This document shows positions 16,145-24,163 of a stretch of DNA of 64,000 nucleotides, in pieces; positions within the stretch are counted from its first letter, which is position 1, and each line of letters opens with the position of its first letter. The position numbers were made by a program, and so were the translations under genes. The notes beneath the pieces are model-generated. The model made no database searches, had not been told where the DNA came from, and saw nothing but the letters and a program-made list of their open reading frames with translations. The stretch is from Roseibium aggregatum IAM 12614 (GTDB lineage: Bacteria > Pseudomonadota > Alphaproteobacteria > Rhizobiales > Stappiaceae), in the NCBI RefSeq assembly GCF_000168975.1, contig NZ_AAUW01000004.1:124001-188000 (forward strand), given 5' to 3'.

Positions 16145-17515
16145 TTACCCGTCGATCCAGGCGGTAACTGCTGCCTGCTGCGATGCGGTGGGGGGGGCCG
16201 AGTGCGCACTGCCTGCTGACAGGACTTTCTGAAGGTCATTCTTCGTGCGATTGGGGTCTAGTTTTGTGACAGGGTCCTTCGCCGGAAGTGTGTCCTGATT
16301 TTGTGTTTCCGAACTGCCAGGCGACGAGAACTTGACCGGGGCAGTTAGAAAGCGAAAGCTATCGGTGAAGTCGCTGTAGCGCGTCTCTCCCAGAAATGCG
16401 CCGCCAATAATGAGGCCGGTGAAGACAAAGAGGCCGGCAAGGAAGCGCTTCTCATAGCGGGCCACGATCACGAACTTGCCGTCTGGCATCCGATCGAAAG
16501 CACTTGCGCCGGCCGCAGGTCGAGCTGGCTTGACGGTTTCTGTTTGCAGATTTGACGGCTCTCCCGACTTGAACGCCGTTGTTTGCCAGGAAGCTTCCTG
16601 AGTGCCTGCCTGTGCTTTATGCCTAGCCGCTTCCTTGCTGGGAGGAGACTGATCCGATTTCTGGAAACCCTGTTGGGTCTTTGGAGTTGGTTCCTCATCT
16701 AGTCTGAGAAAATCCACTCCGGCGTTGCCGGGTGCCATCAGGATGTCGCCAGGCGCAATGTGAGTCTGCAGGGCCTTTCCAGGACAGCGCGCCGCGCACC
16801 AGTAGTGATTGCCCTGTCGGTCTTCATAAAGCCAGAGTCTTTCCCCTGTCGCGAAGGATACGCCCGGCTGCACGTGTACCTCCTTAATCCGGATCGGATA
16901 GACAGTCGGGTCCATATCCAGCATAAACCGTTCGGTTATGGATTTGGGCGGTTCGTCTGGCGTCGTCTGTTTGGGCTGCACAGGATCTATGCGATCGATA
17001 AAATGGATGAACTCGGCCGCAATCTGTCCAGGAGTTTCGTAAATATCTCCGGCCGAGATGTTGATCGCGAGAATCTTCCCAGCGTACGGGGCTTTTGCCA
17101 ACCTCTCCTCACCATCGCGATTTTCATATTCCCAGAGAATCTGCCCAGCTTCGAAGTCGTCACCAGGCCGGACGGCAACAAGCTTGATACGCAATGGATA
17201 CGCCGCTGCATTGCTGGTTTGCGCGAGGGGGAGAATTTCAGGTACTTTTTCCGGGCGCGGATCCGGTATTTCGTCAAGCTGGTACCGAGCAATCCTCGTT
17301 CCCGGAGCCGAAATAGTGTCACCAACATCGAAAAAGCAGCGCAACAGTTGCCCAGCGTTTTGGGAGCGGAGGGTGAGGTTAATGCCAAATGGGGTCGCCA
17401 GGTCGACGATCGGTTGATCTGGGGCCACGGCCGCGCCGGGCTTCCCATAGATTGCTGCTACGCGCAAGGGATAGAACTTCGGGTCATCCGGCAGAATAAT
17501 GTTTCGAGGCGTCAC
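16145..17515 (-). CDS. Membrane-anchored protein with three lipoyl-like domains
   Basis: 456 residues from a GTG with AGGGGG upstream. Three related units occupy residues about 14-82, 104-174 and 205-275. Each runs YP(L/I)R(V/I)...PG...(D/E)...G...(A/S)(G/P)G(D)...PG, the pattern of a biotinyl/lipoyl half-barrel pair. None has the modified Lys at the hairpin tip: the tips read TPFGIN, NRDGEE and DRQGNH. A Pro/Gln-rich linker (about 280-345) leads to one membrane segment (about 358-377) and a polar tail. Such barrels also occur in membrane-fusion adaptors, so a scaffold or adaptor role is possible. No partner gene adjoins it. Confidence 0.72.
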   Translation of the reverse strand: MTPRNIILPDDPKFYPLRVAAIYGKPGAAVAPDQPIVDLATPFGINLTLRSQNAGQLLRCFFDVGDTISAPGTRIARYQLDEIPDPRPEKVPEILPLAQTSNAAAYPLRIKLVAVRPGDDFEAGQILWEYENRDGEERLAKAPYAGKILAINISAGDIYETPGQIAAEFIHFIDRIDPVQPKQTTPDEPPKSITERFMLDMDPTVYPIRIKEVHVQPGVSFATGERLWLYEDRQGNHYWCAARCPGKALQTHIAPGDILMAPGNAGVDFLRLDEEPTPKTQQGFQKSDQSPPSKEAARHKAQAGTQEASWQTTAFKSGEPSNLQTETVKPARPAAGASAFDRMPDGKFVIVARYEKRFLAGLFVFTGLIIGGAFLGETRYSDFTDSFRFLTAPVKFSSPGSSETQNQDTLPAKDPVTKLDPNRTKNDLQKVLSAGSAHSAPPTASQQAAVTAWIDG

Positions 17516-17853
17516 GCGTCAGTCCCCCTTAAAGTCTTACTATTGAAGATCTTCGACGCTCAATTGCAAGCGGTAAGTCAGGTTGCAGCTGGCGTGTTGC
17601 GGAACACTATTGCAGTCGATAGGTCCTAATGACGACTTCGTGCATCCAAAGGTGGACACCTGACGAGCATTGAACGGAATTCTACGGCAAGACCGATTTT
17701 CCAAACCGATTCGACAAGAACAGGTCATGAACGGATTTCGGTACTATTTCGGGACTCGTTTGTCACTTGTTGTCCACAAAGGCGCAATTTTCATGGTTTG
17801 TTCTAGCTTGACTGACCTCAGTCAGAGCTATAAACCCAAGCAAATCAACGGAT
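17516..17853. other. Intergenic region with promoter-like sequence for tRNA-Pro
   Basis: No credible gene is seen in these 338 bases. The end carries TTGACT (17808-17813) and TATAAA (17829-17834), 15 bases apart and 19 bases before the tRNA, a plausible though tightly spaced promoter. Confidence 0.45.
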
Positions 17854-17930
<77 letters not shown>

Positions 17931-18116
17931 CTCACTCTTCCTAAAAATCGATTTCTTTGCCTGCATGCGAACGGGTATTCGTGAGCGAACAGCTCCGCGA
18001 TTCCGGCCTTGCCATGCCTAAAGGCCGGGATAACTAGGGCCGAGCTGCGCTCGCGTCTTGTGCAACTTCTCGCAGCATAACAGACTGTTTGGATAGGCGT
18101 TTCCACGCCTTGGGAA

Positions 18117-18872
18117 GTGACACGGTCTGCGGTGGCACGCAGGCTGCGCCGGATGGGGTTGATGATACCGGATCCTGACGACCAGGCGACGCTGGATGTA
18201 TCGGCGGCGATCGCTCTGCTGCAGTCCAGAATTGAGAAGGCCGGGCTTTCCCTTAAAGAAAGCGCGGATTTTTCGCTTTTCGAAAAAACCGTCCGGGGCA
18301 CTGAAGACAAATACCTGATGGAAGACTTCTCACCGCGGTTTTTCGACCTGCACGGGGCGACTGCCTTCTGGGTCGCTGCCGTCAACGGTCACGGCAATGT
18401 TGTGTCCGTGCAGGCCGCGAAGGTTGAGGACCTGAAAGACCGGAACCTGGCCGAACACTGGCAGCAGCAGCAGCGCCGGATCTTTGTCGATCCCGATCCT
18501 CAGGTCCGGTTCGGTACCGACCATGCGCATGACGCTTATTTCATGCGTGGGCGGATCGTCTATCACGGTAATCTCTGGCTGCGGCGGGACATCCGGGGGC
18601 AGGGCCTTGCGGAACCTTTGACCCAACTGGGCTTTCTGCTGTCCCTGCTGAAATGGTCGCCGGATTACCTGTATGGACTGATGGCAGCAAAAAGCGCTGA
18701 GAAAGGTTTCGGTATCCGGGTTGGCTACCGCCGATTCGTGCCGCGCGGCACCCATTGGGAAATTGCACCCGGGCATATCAGGCCGGATGACTGGCTGGTC
18801 TATGCGACCCGAAGCGATCTTCACGGCCTGGTGAAACTTATCCTCAGAACGTGCGCTGAAGATCCTGAATAA
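18117..18872 (+). CDS. Hypothetical protein, possibly acetyltransferase-like
   Basis: 251 residues from GTG 18117; ATG 18162, which has GGATGGGG upstream, is a good alternative start. The segment VYHGNLWLRRDIRGQGLAEPLTQLGFLLSLLKWSPDYLYGL resembles the acetyl-CoA loop of GNAT enzymes (R-x-x-G-x-G/A), but the rest of the fold is not clear. No signal or membrane segment. Its last 29 bases overlap the convergent next gene. Confidence 0.65.
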   Translation: MTRSAVARRLRRMGLMIPDPDDQATLDVSAAIALLQSRIEKAGLSLKESADFSLFEKTVRGTEDKYLMEDFSPRFFDLHGATAFWVAAVNGHGNVVSVQAAKVEDLKDRNLAEHWQQQQRRIFVDPDPQVRFGTDHAHDAYFMRGRIVYHGNLWLRRDIRGQGLAEPLTQLGFLLSLLKWSPDYLYGLMAAKSAEKGFGIRVGYRRFVPRGTHWEIAPGHIRPDDWLVYATRSDLHGLVKLILRTCAEDPE

Positions 18873-19350
18873 CCCCAAGATAGGCACAGAAGCGAAGATC
18901 AGACTGTAGCGATGGCCGCACGGCGACGATCAGCCGTTCGAATGCGATCTCGAACAGTTCGCCGTTGACCTGTATTTTCGTGCGGGCATAACCGTAGTAG
19001 GGAGTGCCTTCCAGAGCCTTGCGGTAGCCGTCCGCCGAAGCATGTTCCAGGTCCGGATCGGGAGTGCGCAATCCAAAGGTGGGTGTTGCCGGGCTCGCCC
19101 AGTCTTCACCGAACAGGTGCCTTTGACCACTTTCCTTTCCCACATAAAAGATTGGGGGCGGCGCGTTGCCGGGCATCTTGTCAGAGCAGAGGCTCAGCCG
19201 CGGCAGAAACGGTCTCATGCACTGCTGGATCTGATCCGCATCGGTGGACATGATGCTGTCGTAGAAGGCAGACACAGCAGGATCGGCAAGCCCTTTTTCA
19301 ATGGCCTTGATACCGAGTTCTGAAAAATGGGTATTGGGGCGTGTCAGCAC
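18844..19350 (-). CDS. Hypothetical protein
   Basis: 168 residues, no signal peptide. The middle (PPPIFYVGKESGQRHLFGEDWA, then GYRKALEGTPYYGYARTKIQVNGELFEIAFERLIVAV) looks like a small sensory, PAS-like alpha/beta domain; this is an impression only. It is convergent to and slightly overlapping the preceding gene, so the two may share a terminator region. Confidence 0.65.
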   Translation of the reverse strand: MLTRPNTHFSELGIKAIEKGLADPAVSAFYDSIMSTDADQIQQCMRPFLPRLSLCSDKMPGNAPPPIFYVGKESGQRHLFGEDWASPATPTFGLRTPDPDLEHASADGYRKALEGTPYYGYARTKIQVNGELFEIAFERLIVAVRPSLQSDLRFCAYLGVIQDLQRTF

Positions 19351-19446
19351 ATTCCTCTCTCAGGTTCTGATATGCTCGAGACGGGACGTATTCCCACCGC
19401 TCAGCACATTGGTTTGTCCGCTTGCCAACGGTTGATTTCGAACAGC

Positions 19447-19680
19447 CTACCGGTCGAAAGCCTTCAACAACAGCGACATGACGTTTAGAAATTCATCGCG
19501 TTTTTCCGGTGTCAGATCTCCGGGATCTGAAACTGAATAATCCAGCGTCAGGATCATGTCCCACATTTCAGTGAGATTGGCTGCGTCAATCGCGTCTTTC
19601 AGATTGGCTGGTACAGCCGGTACCGGCTGCACATGTTCTGGAACATAACTATCCAGTCTTTTAAGAAATTCGTAATGCAT
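19447..19680 (-). CDS. Hypothetical small protein
   Basis: 77 residues, acidic and helical (EFLKRLDSYVPEHVQPVPAVP, then DAIDAANLTEMWDMILTLDYS and TPEKRDEFLNVMSLLLKAF). No recognised domain. It follows another minus-strand orphan. Confidence 0.5.
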   Translation of the reverse strand: MHYEFLKRLDSYVPEHVQPVPAVPANLKDAIDAANLTEMWDMILTLDYSVSDPGDLTPEKRDEFLNVMSLLLKAFDR

Positions 19681-20028
19681 GTCAAAGCCTTATCGTATTC
19701 TTCAGAGGTTCGGACGGTTCGTGCCGTCCAGCCCTTGGATACTTTTGTTACGGAACGTGTGCTGTTTCCGGAAAGTCGGCGACTTCAAGACAAGTTCACG
19801 TAAGGGTAGTTAATAGCACGAATTGCGCTTCCCTGTCATGTTACGTGATTGTCATAAACGGCCTCTCCGACAACACCGTTAATGCTTGCTGGTGCGGTGA
19901 ATTGAGACACTTTCCGCGTTACGATTGCGGGTTACGGCCAATATCGGTGTTGACACCGGCGGCAAAGGCGGGAAAAAGCTGCTGTAAGGAAATGCATCTC
20001 ACACTTTCAGACTTGAGGGCACTGTCAC
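19681..20028. other. Intergenic region without a gene
   Basis: 348 bases. I see one small hairpin (GGACGG/CCGTCC, 19712-19729) in the leader of the 19680 minus-strand gene and no other clear structure. The promoter of the NDUFS4-like gene should lie here, but I cannot place it. Confidence 0.4.
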
Positions 20029-20334
20029 ATGGTTGCGCGCATCTACCGTCCGGCGAAAACCGCCATGCAGTCAGGCAAGGCGAAGACCCAGAGATGGGTT
20101 CTGGATTACGAGCCGGAAGTTGCCAAATCCGTCGAACCGCTGATGGGCTACACGTCTTCGTCCGACATGAAGCAGCAAATCCGGCTCTTTTTCGAAACCT
20201 CGGAAGAAGCTGTTGCTTATGCGAAGCGTCACGGCATCCCGCACAGGGTCGAGAAGGCACGGGAACGCAAGGTACGCGGTTCCGCCTACGCGGATAATTT
20301 CAAGTTCAACCGGTCAGCCCCCTGGACCCACTGA
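20029..20334 (+). CDS. NADH dehydrogenase accessory subunit (NDUFS4/ETC complex I family)
   Basis: 101 residues, the usual length of the alphaproteobacterial homologue of mitochondrial NDUFS4. Family marks are ARIYRPAKTAMQSGKAKTQRWVLDYEP near the start, GYTSSSDMKQQIRLFF, and the end ARKVRGSAYADNFKFNR-type motif (RKVRGSAYADNFKFNRSAPWTH). It is an accessory part of complex I at the cytoplasmic arm. It stands alone, away from the nuo operon. Confidence 0.9.
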   Translation: MVARIYRPAKTAMQSGKAKTQRWVLDYEPEVAKSVEPLMGYTSSSDMKQQIRLFFETSEEAVAYAKRHGIPHRVEKARERKVRGSAYADNFKFNRSAPWTH

Positions 20335-20345
20335 ATTTGGTCTAT

Positions 20346-20376
20346 CCGGCCTCGGAAATCTTTCCTGAGAGGCCGG
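20346..20376. terminator. Hairpin after the NDUFS4-like gene
   Basis: An 8-bp perfect stem CCGGCCTC/GAGGCCGG encloses a 15-base loop that itself can pair (GGAAA/TTTCC). No T-run follows, so termination may be Rho-aided, or the hairpin may protect the mRNA end. Confidence 0.45.
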
Positions 20377-20565
20377 ATTGCCTGTTGAAAGCCGCAATTT
20401 CGGATCGACATGGCCCGGAGTTTTGTCGCATTAGGGCAACGGAGGTAATTGCGGGATCGATTTTGCCTCCGGACTAACAGGTCGATCCAGATTTGCCGGA
20501 TGTCTTGCCGGCGCAGGTTGTAATGGCAGGTGGTCCGATGTGGATCGATTGCCGGTCTTGAAAAT

Positions 20566-20642
20566 GGCTCCGTAGCTCAGCTGGATAGAGCACTCGCCTT
20601 CTAAGCGAATGGTCGCAGGTTCGAATCCTGCCGGAGTCGCCA
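20566..20642 (+). tRNA. tRNA-Arg (anticodon TCT)
   Basis: 77 bases: acceptor GGCTCCG/CGGAGTC with one G-T pair, D-arm AGCTCAGCTGGATAGAGC, anticodon loop CTTCTAA with anticodon TCT, T-arm GTTCGAATC and encoded CCA. The first anticodon-stem pair is a C-A mismatch. Confidence 0.95.
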
Positions 20643-20836
20643 TCTTCCTGAAAAAACTTGTAGAAAACCACGAGAGACCTGCCGGATCTGTGCAGGTCTG
20701 GTTGATCGAATGTGTGGCAGACCGCTGTATCGGCCTGTCGTTGTGGTGCAGCTATTGTCCGCTGAAAAGCAAAAAAACCGCCAGCCCCTGCAATATAGGG
20801 GCATGGCGGCATGTCAGAACACGGTTCGCTTGAAGG

Positions 20837-21091
20837 TCAGAGGGTCTCGGACTTGGCCGTTTCCGCCTTCTGTCCAACCATGAGCGGCGTGATCTTTGTT
20901 TTAAGGATCATGTCCACATCTTCAGACCCATCTTCGAGGGACTGAAGGGCCATATCCAGGAAATAGGAACAGAACGTCCGGCCGTCCTTGTCCGATTCTT
21001 TTTTCGTGTAGCGGATCATGCGCTTGATGGCCTCGACTGCAGGTTCCTGCTCGAGTCCAGCGCGGTCCGGTTTGCTAACGGTCTTAGACAT
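20837..21091 (-). CDS. Hypothetical small protein next to the RiPP locus
   Basis: 84 residues from ATG 21091; a longer frame to 21253 has no support. It is charged and helical (AVEAIKRMIRYTKKESDKDGRTFCSYFLDMALQSLEDG) with one Cys. No family recognised. It is divergent from the SARP gene with 180 bases between, so they may share a control region. Confidence 0.55.
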   Translation of the reverse strand: MSKTVSKPDRAGLEQEPAVEAIKRMIRYTKKESDKDGRTFCSYFLDMALQSLEDGSEDVDMILKTKITPLMVGQKAETAKSETL

Positions 21092-21271
21092 TTTACTACC
21101 CACCAGTATTAGATTTGCCGATTGCAGCAACGCTGCTGTGACCATCCGATAAAAGCATGCTGTTGCAGCGTGAAATGAGCGTGATAAGGTGCTGTTGTGT
21201 TTCAGGTTGCGTGATATTCGCGGTTGCGTAACGGCAACTGATAAAGCTTGCATTTCAATTACGGGGAATTA

Positions 21272-22120
21272 ATGGCAAACGCGTCCTGCTTTGCGTGCCT
21301 TGGGCGGCCTTTGCTCCTTAATAGTGACCAGGAACCTGTTGCGGTCAAGACGCGAAAGGCTCTGGCGATTATGGGGTATCTGAGCCGCATGAGCGGCATG
21401 GCGTCGCCACGGGAAACCATGGCGGACCTGCTTTGGAGCGGTACGGACCGCCACAAGGCGATGCAATCCCTGCGTCAGGCATTGCGCCAGTTGAAGACTG
21501 CCGAGGAGACTGCCGGTGTTGATGTTGTAAGGTCTGCGGCTGGCCACATTCAGATCGACACTTCGGTGTTCGCATCAGACCTCATGCACATGAACACGCT
21601 TCTTGACCATGGGACAGCGGCCGACTTCCGCGAGGCGGAGGCACTGTGGCGCGGTGAGTTCATGACCGGCTACGACGATATTGATTCTGAATTTGCAGAG
21701 TGGCTGACGGTTGAGCGCGAAAGGGTACGTTCAGAACTCATCAGCGCTGCGTTCAAGCATCTGAACAGGATTTCCACTGAGGACGGCGGTGTGCAGACGG
21801 AAGCTGGGGCGCGTTTCGTTTTGAAGCTCGATCCCGCCTTTGAAGCGGCCCATCGCGTGCTTATCCGTCTCTATATGAAGCTGGGTCAGATTGAACGTGC
21901 GGAACAGCAGTACCGGACCTGTGAACGGGAAATGCGGCTTCATCTGGATGCTGAGCCCGATGAAGAAACGCGGAAACTGCTGACTGATCCCGATGTCGGG
22001 GCTCCAGCGCCCAGGTCTTCGCCAAATGAGGGAAACAACAGCACCAATCGAGGCTTCCTGCCGAACTATGAGACCAGGTGCCTTTGCCTGAGATCTCAAT
22101 TGTCTCTTCGTCTCTGTTGA
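21272..22120 (+). CDS. SARP-type regulator, DNA-binding and BTAD part (frameshifted?)
   Basis: 282 residues from ATG 21272 (ACGGGGAATTA upstream). Residues about 20-95 form a winged helix of the OmpR/SARP type (KTRKALAIMGYLSRMSG, DLLWSGTDRHKAMQSLRQALRQLK). Residues about 100-235 are a bacterial transcriptional activation domain with TPR-like helices (AHRVLIRLYMKLGQIERAEQQYRTCERE, then LDAEPDEETRKLL). SARPs switch on natural-product genes. The last residues (CLCLRSQLSLRLC) look like out-of-frame read-through. The natural continuation is in the next frame at 22078, so a frameshift probably splits one gene. Confidence 0.82.
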   Translation: MANASCFACLGRPLLLNSDQEPVAVKTRKALAIMGYLSRMSGMASPRETMADLLWSGTDRHKAMQSLRQALRQLKTAEETAGVDVVRSAAGHIQIDTSVFASDLMHMNTLLDHGTAADFREAEALWRGEFMTGYDDIDSEFAEWLTVERERVRSELISAAFKHLNRISTEDGGVQTEAGARFVLKLDPAFEAAHRVLIRLYMKLGQIERAEQQYRTCEREMRLHLDAEPDEETRKLLTDPDVGAPAPRSSPNEGNNSTNRGFLPNYETRCLCLRSQLSLRLC

Positions 22121-23265
22121 AGAAGGGCTTGAGTGACGCGGTTCACCTGAGAGAGGAAATTGTCTCCGGTTTATCTTCATTCCGTTCCTTCGAGCTGTTT
22201 GAATCGGAATATTTTGGCGACGAAAACATGCCGAGACCAACTTTGATGGAAGGTCATGAACTCGGCAGCTATATGCTGCGATTCCGCCATGACGAGCGAT
22301 CCGGAAAAGTCGTTGTTCAGTTTGAGGACAGGGGCAACGGTCAGATTGTCTTTAACGAGATCATCGATCTGCAGTTTTGGGACGGGTTGGTGCCGGCGGC
22401 GAGCCAGATCGTAAGCCGTATCCACAATCACGCGACCAGCCGGTTGCGAAACCCCGCCAAGACTTCGGTTTTTGCCCGCTGGTGTCAGGCAGAGGCTCTG
22501 CTTTGGGATTTCACACCGCAATCCGATGAAAAGGCAATGCGGTTGCTGGATGATCTGGAACGCACAAATCGGTCATTCTCCATGACCTATGCGGGCAAGG
22601 CTTCCATCATCATGAAGCAGGAACTGCATTTCCCGCTGTTGGACAAGCCGTTTGCGGGCGAAGAAAACAATCTTCTGAACCTTGCGGAAAAATCTATCAG
22701 GCTGGATCCGTGGCAGGCGGTCAATCAGCGTGTCTATGGTTGGGCGCTCATCTTGTCCAACATGCCTGAAGAAGCCCGGCGGGCGTTCCACAACGCAGGC
22801 CGGTTGAGTTCCGCAGATCCGGCCAACCTGATGTCGGTGGCAGAAGGATTGGCTTTTTCAGGTGACATAAACGAAGCGCGCGTCACTGCAGAAAGAGCGT
22901 TTTCGCTGTTCGCTTTCGTCCCGCGCGTGTTTTACGAATACCTGGCCAACATCTTTTTTGCAGCAGAAGACTACGACAGCGCGATCAAGCAGATCGAGCG
23001 GGGAGCCGGTGTTGGCATCAGCGGATTGACGACGCGTGTGGCAGCACTGGTTTGCTCCGGCCGAGAAGAAGAAGCCATTCAGACGCTTCAGCGCTTTGGA
23101 GAAAACAGGGCTGCCTTATTGAGAAATTCGCCTGCGCTTGCTCAAGACCCGCAGAGCTGGAGAAAGAAGATCAATTTCTTTCAAAACGAAAAGGTCCGGA
23201 ACGATTTCGACAAAGGCGCGGCTTTGGTGCAGCGGTTCCTCTTTGACGGCACCGGTTCAGTTTAG
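22078..23265 (+). CDS. TPR effector half of the SARP-type regulator
   Basis: 395 residues from a GTG overlapping the previous frame by 43 bases; no good ribosome site precedes it, and ATG 22229 is an alternative. The first 110 residues (PEISIVSSSL, SYMLRFRHDE, VVVQFEDRGNGQIVFNEIIDLQFWD) resemble the alpha/beta domain placed between BTAD and TPR in long SARP proteins. The rest is helical TPR repeats (AEKSIRLDPWQAVNQRVYGWALILSN, EARRAFHNAGRLSSADPANL, EYLANIFFAAEDYDSAIKQIERG). It reads as the missing C-terminal half of the 21272 protein. Its stop overlaps the convergent precursor gene by nine bases. Confidence 0.72.
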   Translation: MPLPEISIVSSSLLKKGLSDAVHLREEIVSGLSSFRSFELFESEYFGDENMPRPTLMEGHELGSYMLRFRHDERSGKVVVQFEDRGNGQIVFNEIIDLQFWDGLVPAASQIVSRIHNHATSRLRNPAKTSVFARWCQAEALLWDFTPQSDEKAMRLLDDLERTNRSFSMTYAGKASIIMKQELHFPLLDKPFAGEENNLLNLAEKSIRLDPWQAVNQRVYGWALILSNMPEEARRAFHNAGRLSSADPANLMSVAEGLAFSGDINEARVTAERAFSLFAFVPRVFYEYLANIFFAAEDYDSAIKQIERGAGVGISGLTTRVAALVCSGREEEAIQTLQRFGENRAALLRNSPALAQDPQSWRKKINFFQNEKVRNDFDKGAALVQRFLFDGTGSV

Positions 23266-23544
23266 CGAGAAAGTAGCCGATAGGCGTTTCAAATACTCCT
23301 CATTGGAGCTTTCCAGTTTTTTGTCGTTCAGACGAAAAGGCAAAGCCACTGCATTTGGAGTGCTTTTCTGATCGACGATCTTGAATCGCAACAGCGCAAC
23401 GGTTTCTTTGGGCAGCCCGATTTTGGAAATCACGCCGGCCGGGTCTCTTTCGAGTTCTCGTCGAAAGTGCTCGTCTGTTGCCGCTCTGGCGATAAGTCTG
23501 CCAAGGTCTTTTACGTTGCGCTGATAATAGGGAAATCTGGCCAT
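23257..23544 (-). CDS. NHLP-like RiPP precursor peptide A
   Basis: 95 residues from ATG 23544. The central block LGRLIARAATDEHFRRELER, DPAGVISKIGLPKETVALLRF and KIVDQKSTPNAVALPF follows the nitrile-hydratase-like leader (NHLP) pattern: a helix with a DExFRxxLxxDP motif, a G(I/L)xLP turn, then strands ending in (L/V)xxP. After the leader comes a short tail with NEEYLKRLSATFSLN, which has Ser/Thr but no Cys. It is the second gene of a unit with precursor B, 79 bases behind it. If the YcaO acts on it, Ser/Thr or the backbone must be the target. It could instead be a leader-like helper. Confidence 0.65.
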   Translation of the reverse strand: MARFPYYQRNVKDLGRLIARAATDEHFRRELERDPAGVISKIGLPKETVALLRFKIVDQKSTPNAVALPFRLNDKKLESSNEEYLKRLSATFSLN

Positions 23545-23623
23545 CGTAGCATCCACTCGAAAGAATGGAGGCCTCCCCACACCAAGCAGGGAGGCCGAAG
23601 AAATATCGTGACGGTCGCGCCGG

Positions 23624-23914
23624 TTACTCCGGCATGTCTTCATAGAAGCAGTTGCCAAGAGCAGCTTTGCCGAGCTCTTCGAAATAGCTTTCATCGTCAG
23701 CGGAGAGACGAGCAGCGTCAATCTGTGCCGGGATGACCAGGTGAACCAGATCAGCAGTATCTGCAAAGATTTGGGCATCGGATTTGATACCGACTTCGGC
23801 CAGAACTTCTGTCGGGTTGGTTACCAGGCGCTCACGGGCTTCTGCGTTCTGAATGATCGCACCAAGTTTTGCACCGATTTCCAGTTCATTCCGGGAAGTT
23901 GTATCAGCGTGCAT
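23624..23914 (-). CDS. NHLP-like RiPP precursor peptide B
   Basis: 96 residues from ATG 23914 with a strong CCGGAGG ribosome site, so it is well translated. The leader-like part (LEIGAKLGAIIQNAEARERL, VTNPTEVLAEVGIKSDAQIF, ADTADLVHLVIPAQID) matches the NHLP pattern of helix, NP, GI, and D-x-HLVxP strand. The tail is DESYFEELGKAALGNCFYEDM then PE, with a single Cys eight residues from the end and a LGN step that could be the leader cut site. It is divergent from the YcaO gene with about 250 bases between and upstream of precursor A. Confidence 0.68.
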   Translation of the reverse strand: MHADTTSRNELEIGAKLGAIIQNAEARERLVTNPTEVLAEVGIKSDAQIFADTADLVHLVIPAQIDAARLSADDESYFEELGKAALGNCFYEDMPE

Positions 23915-24163
23915 TATGAGCCTCCGGTAGTTTAAGTTGCAATGTACCTTGCCTGGTGGTGGGATGGTCACCTGGCATCTTTGAAATTAGGTCAAACTTT
24001 AGTAAATAGTTATGTATAAGGTGTATTTACTACTGATTGACTGCTTTCCGGAAGAATGTAGAACAAGGGGATTAACTCACTCAATGGCGGTTTTGTTAAT
24101 ATACGCAAGGTGCAATTGCAGGGTGAGGTGTAGTAAAAAGAACCTTCAAAACATTGGTCGTCG

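Noticed and set aside
18000..18031. 11-bp hairpin about 70 bases after tRNA-Pro
   Set aside because: One G-T pair and no T-run; could be processing or a chance stem, not enough to call a terminator.
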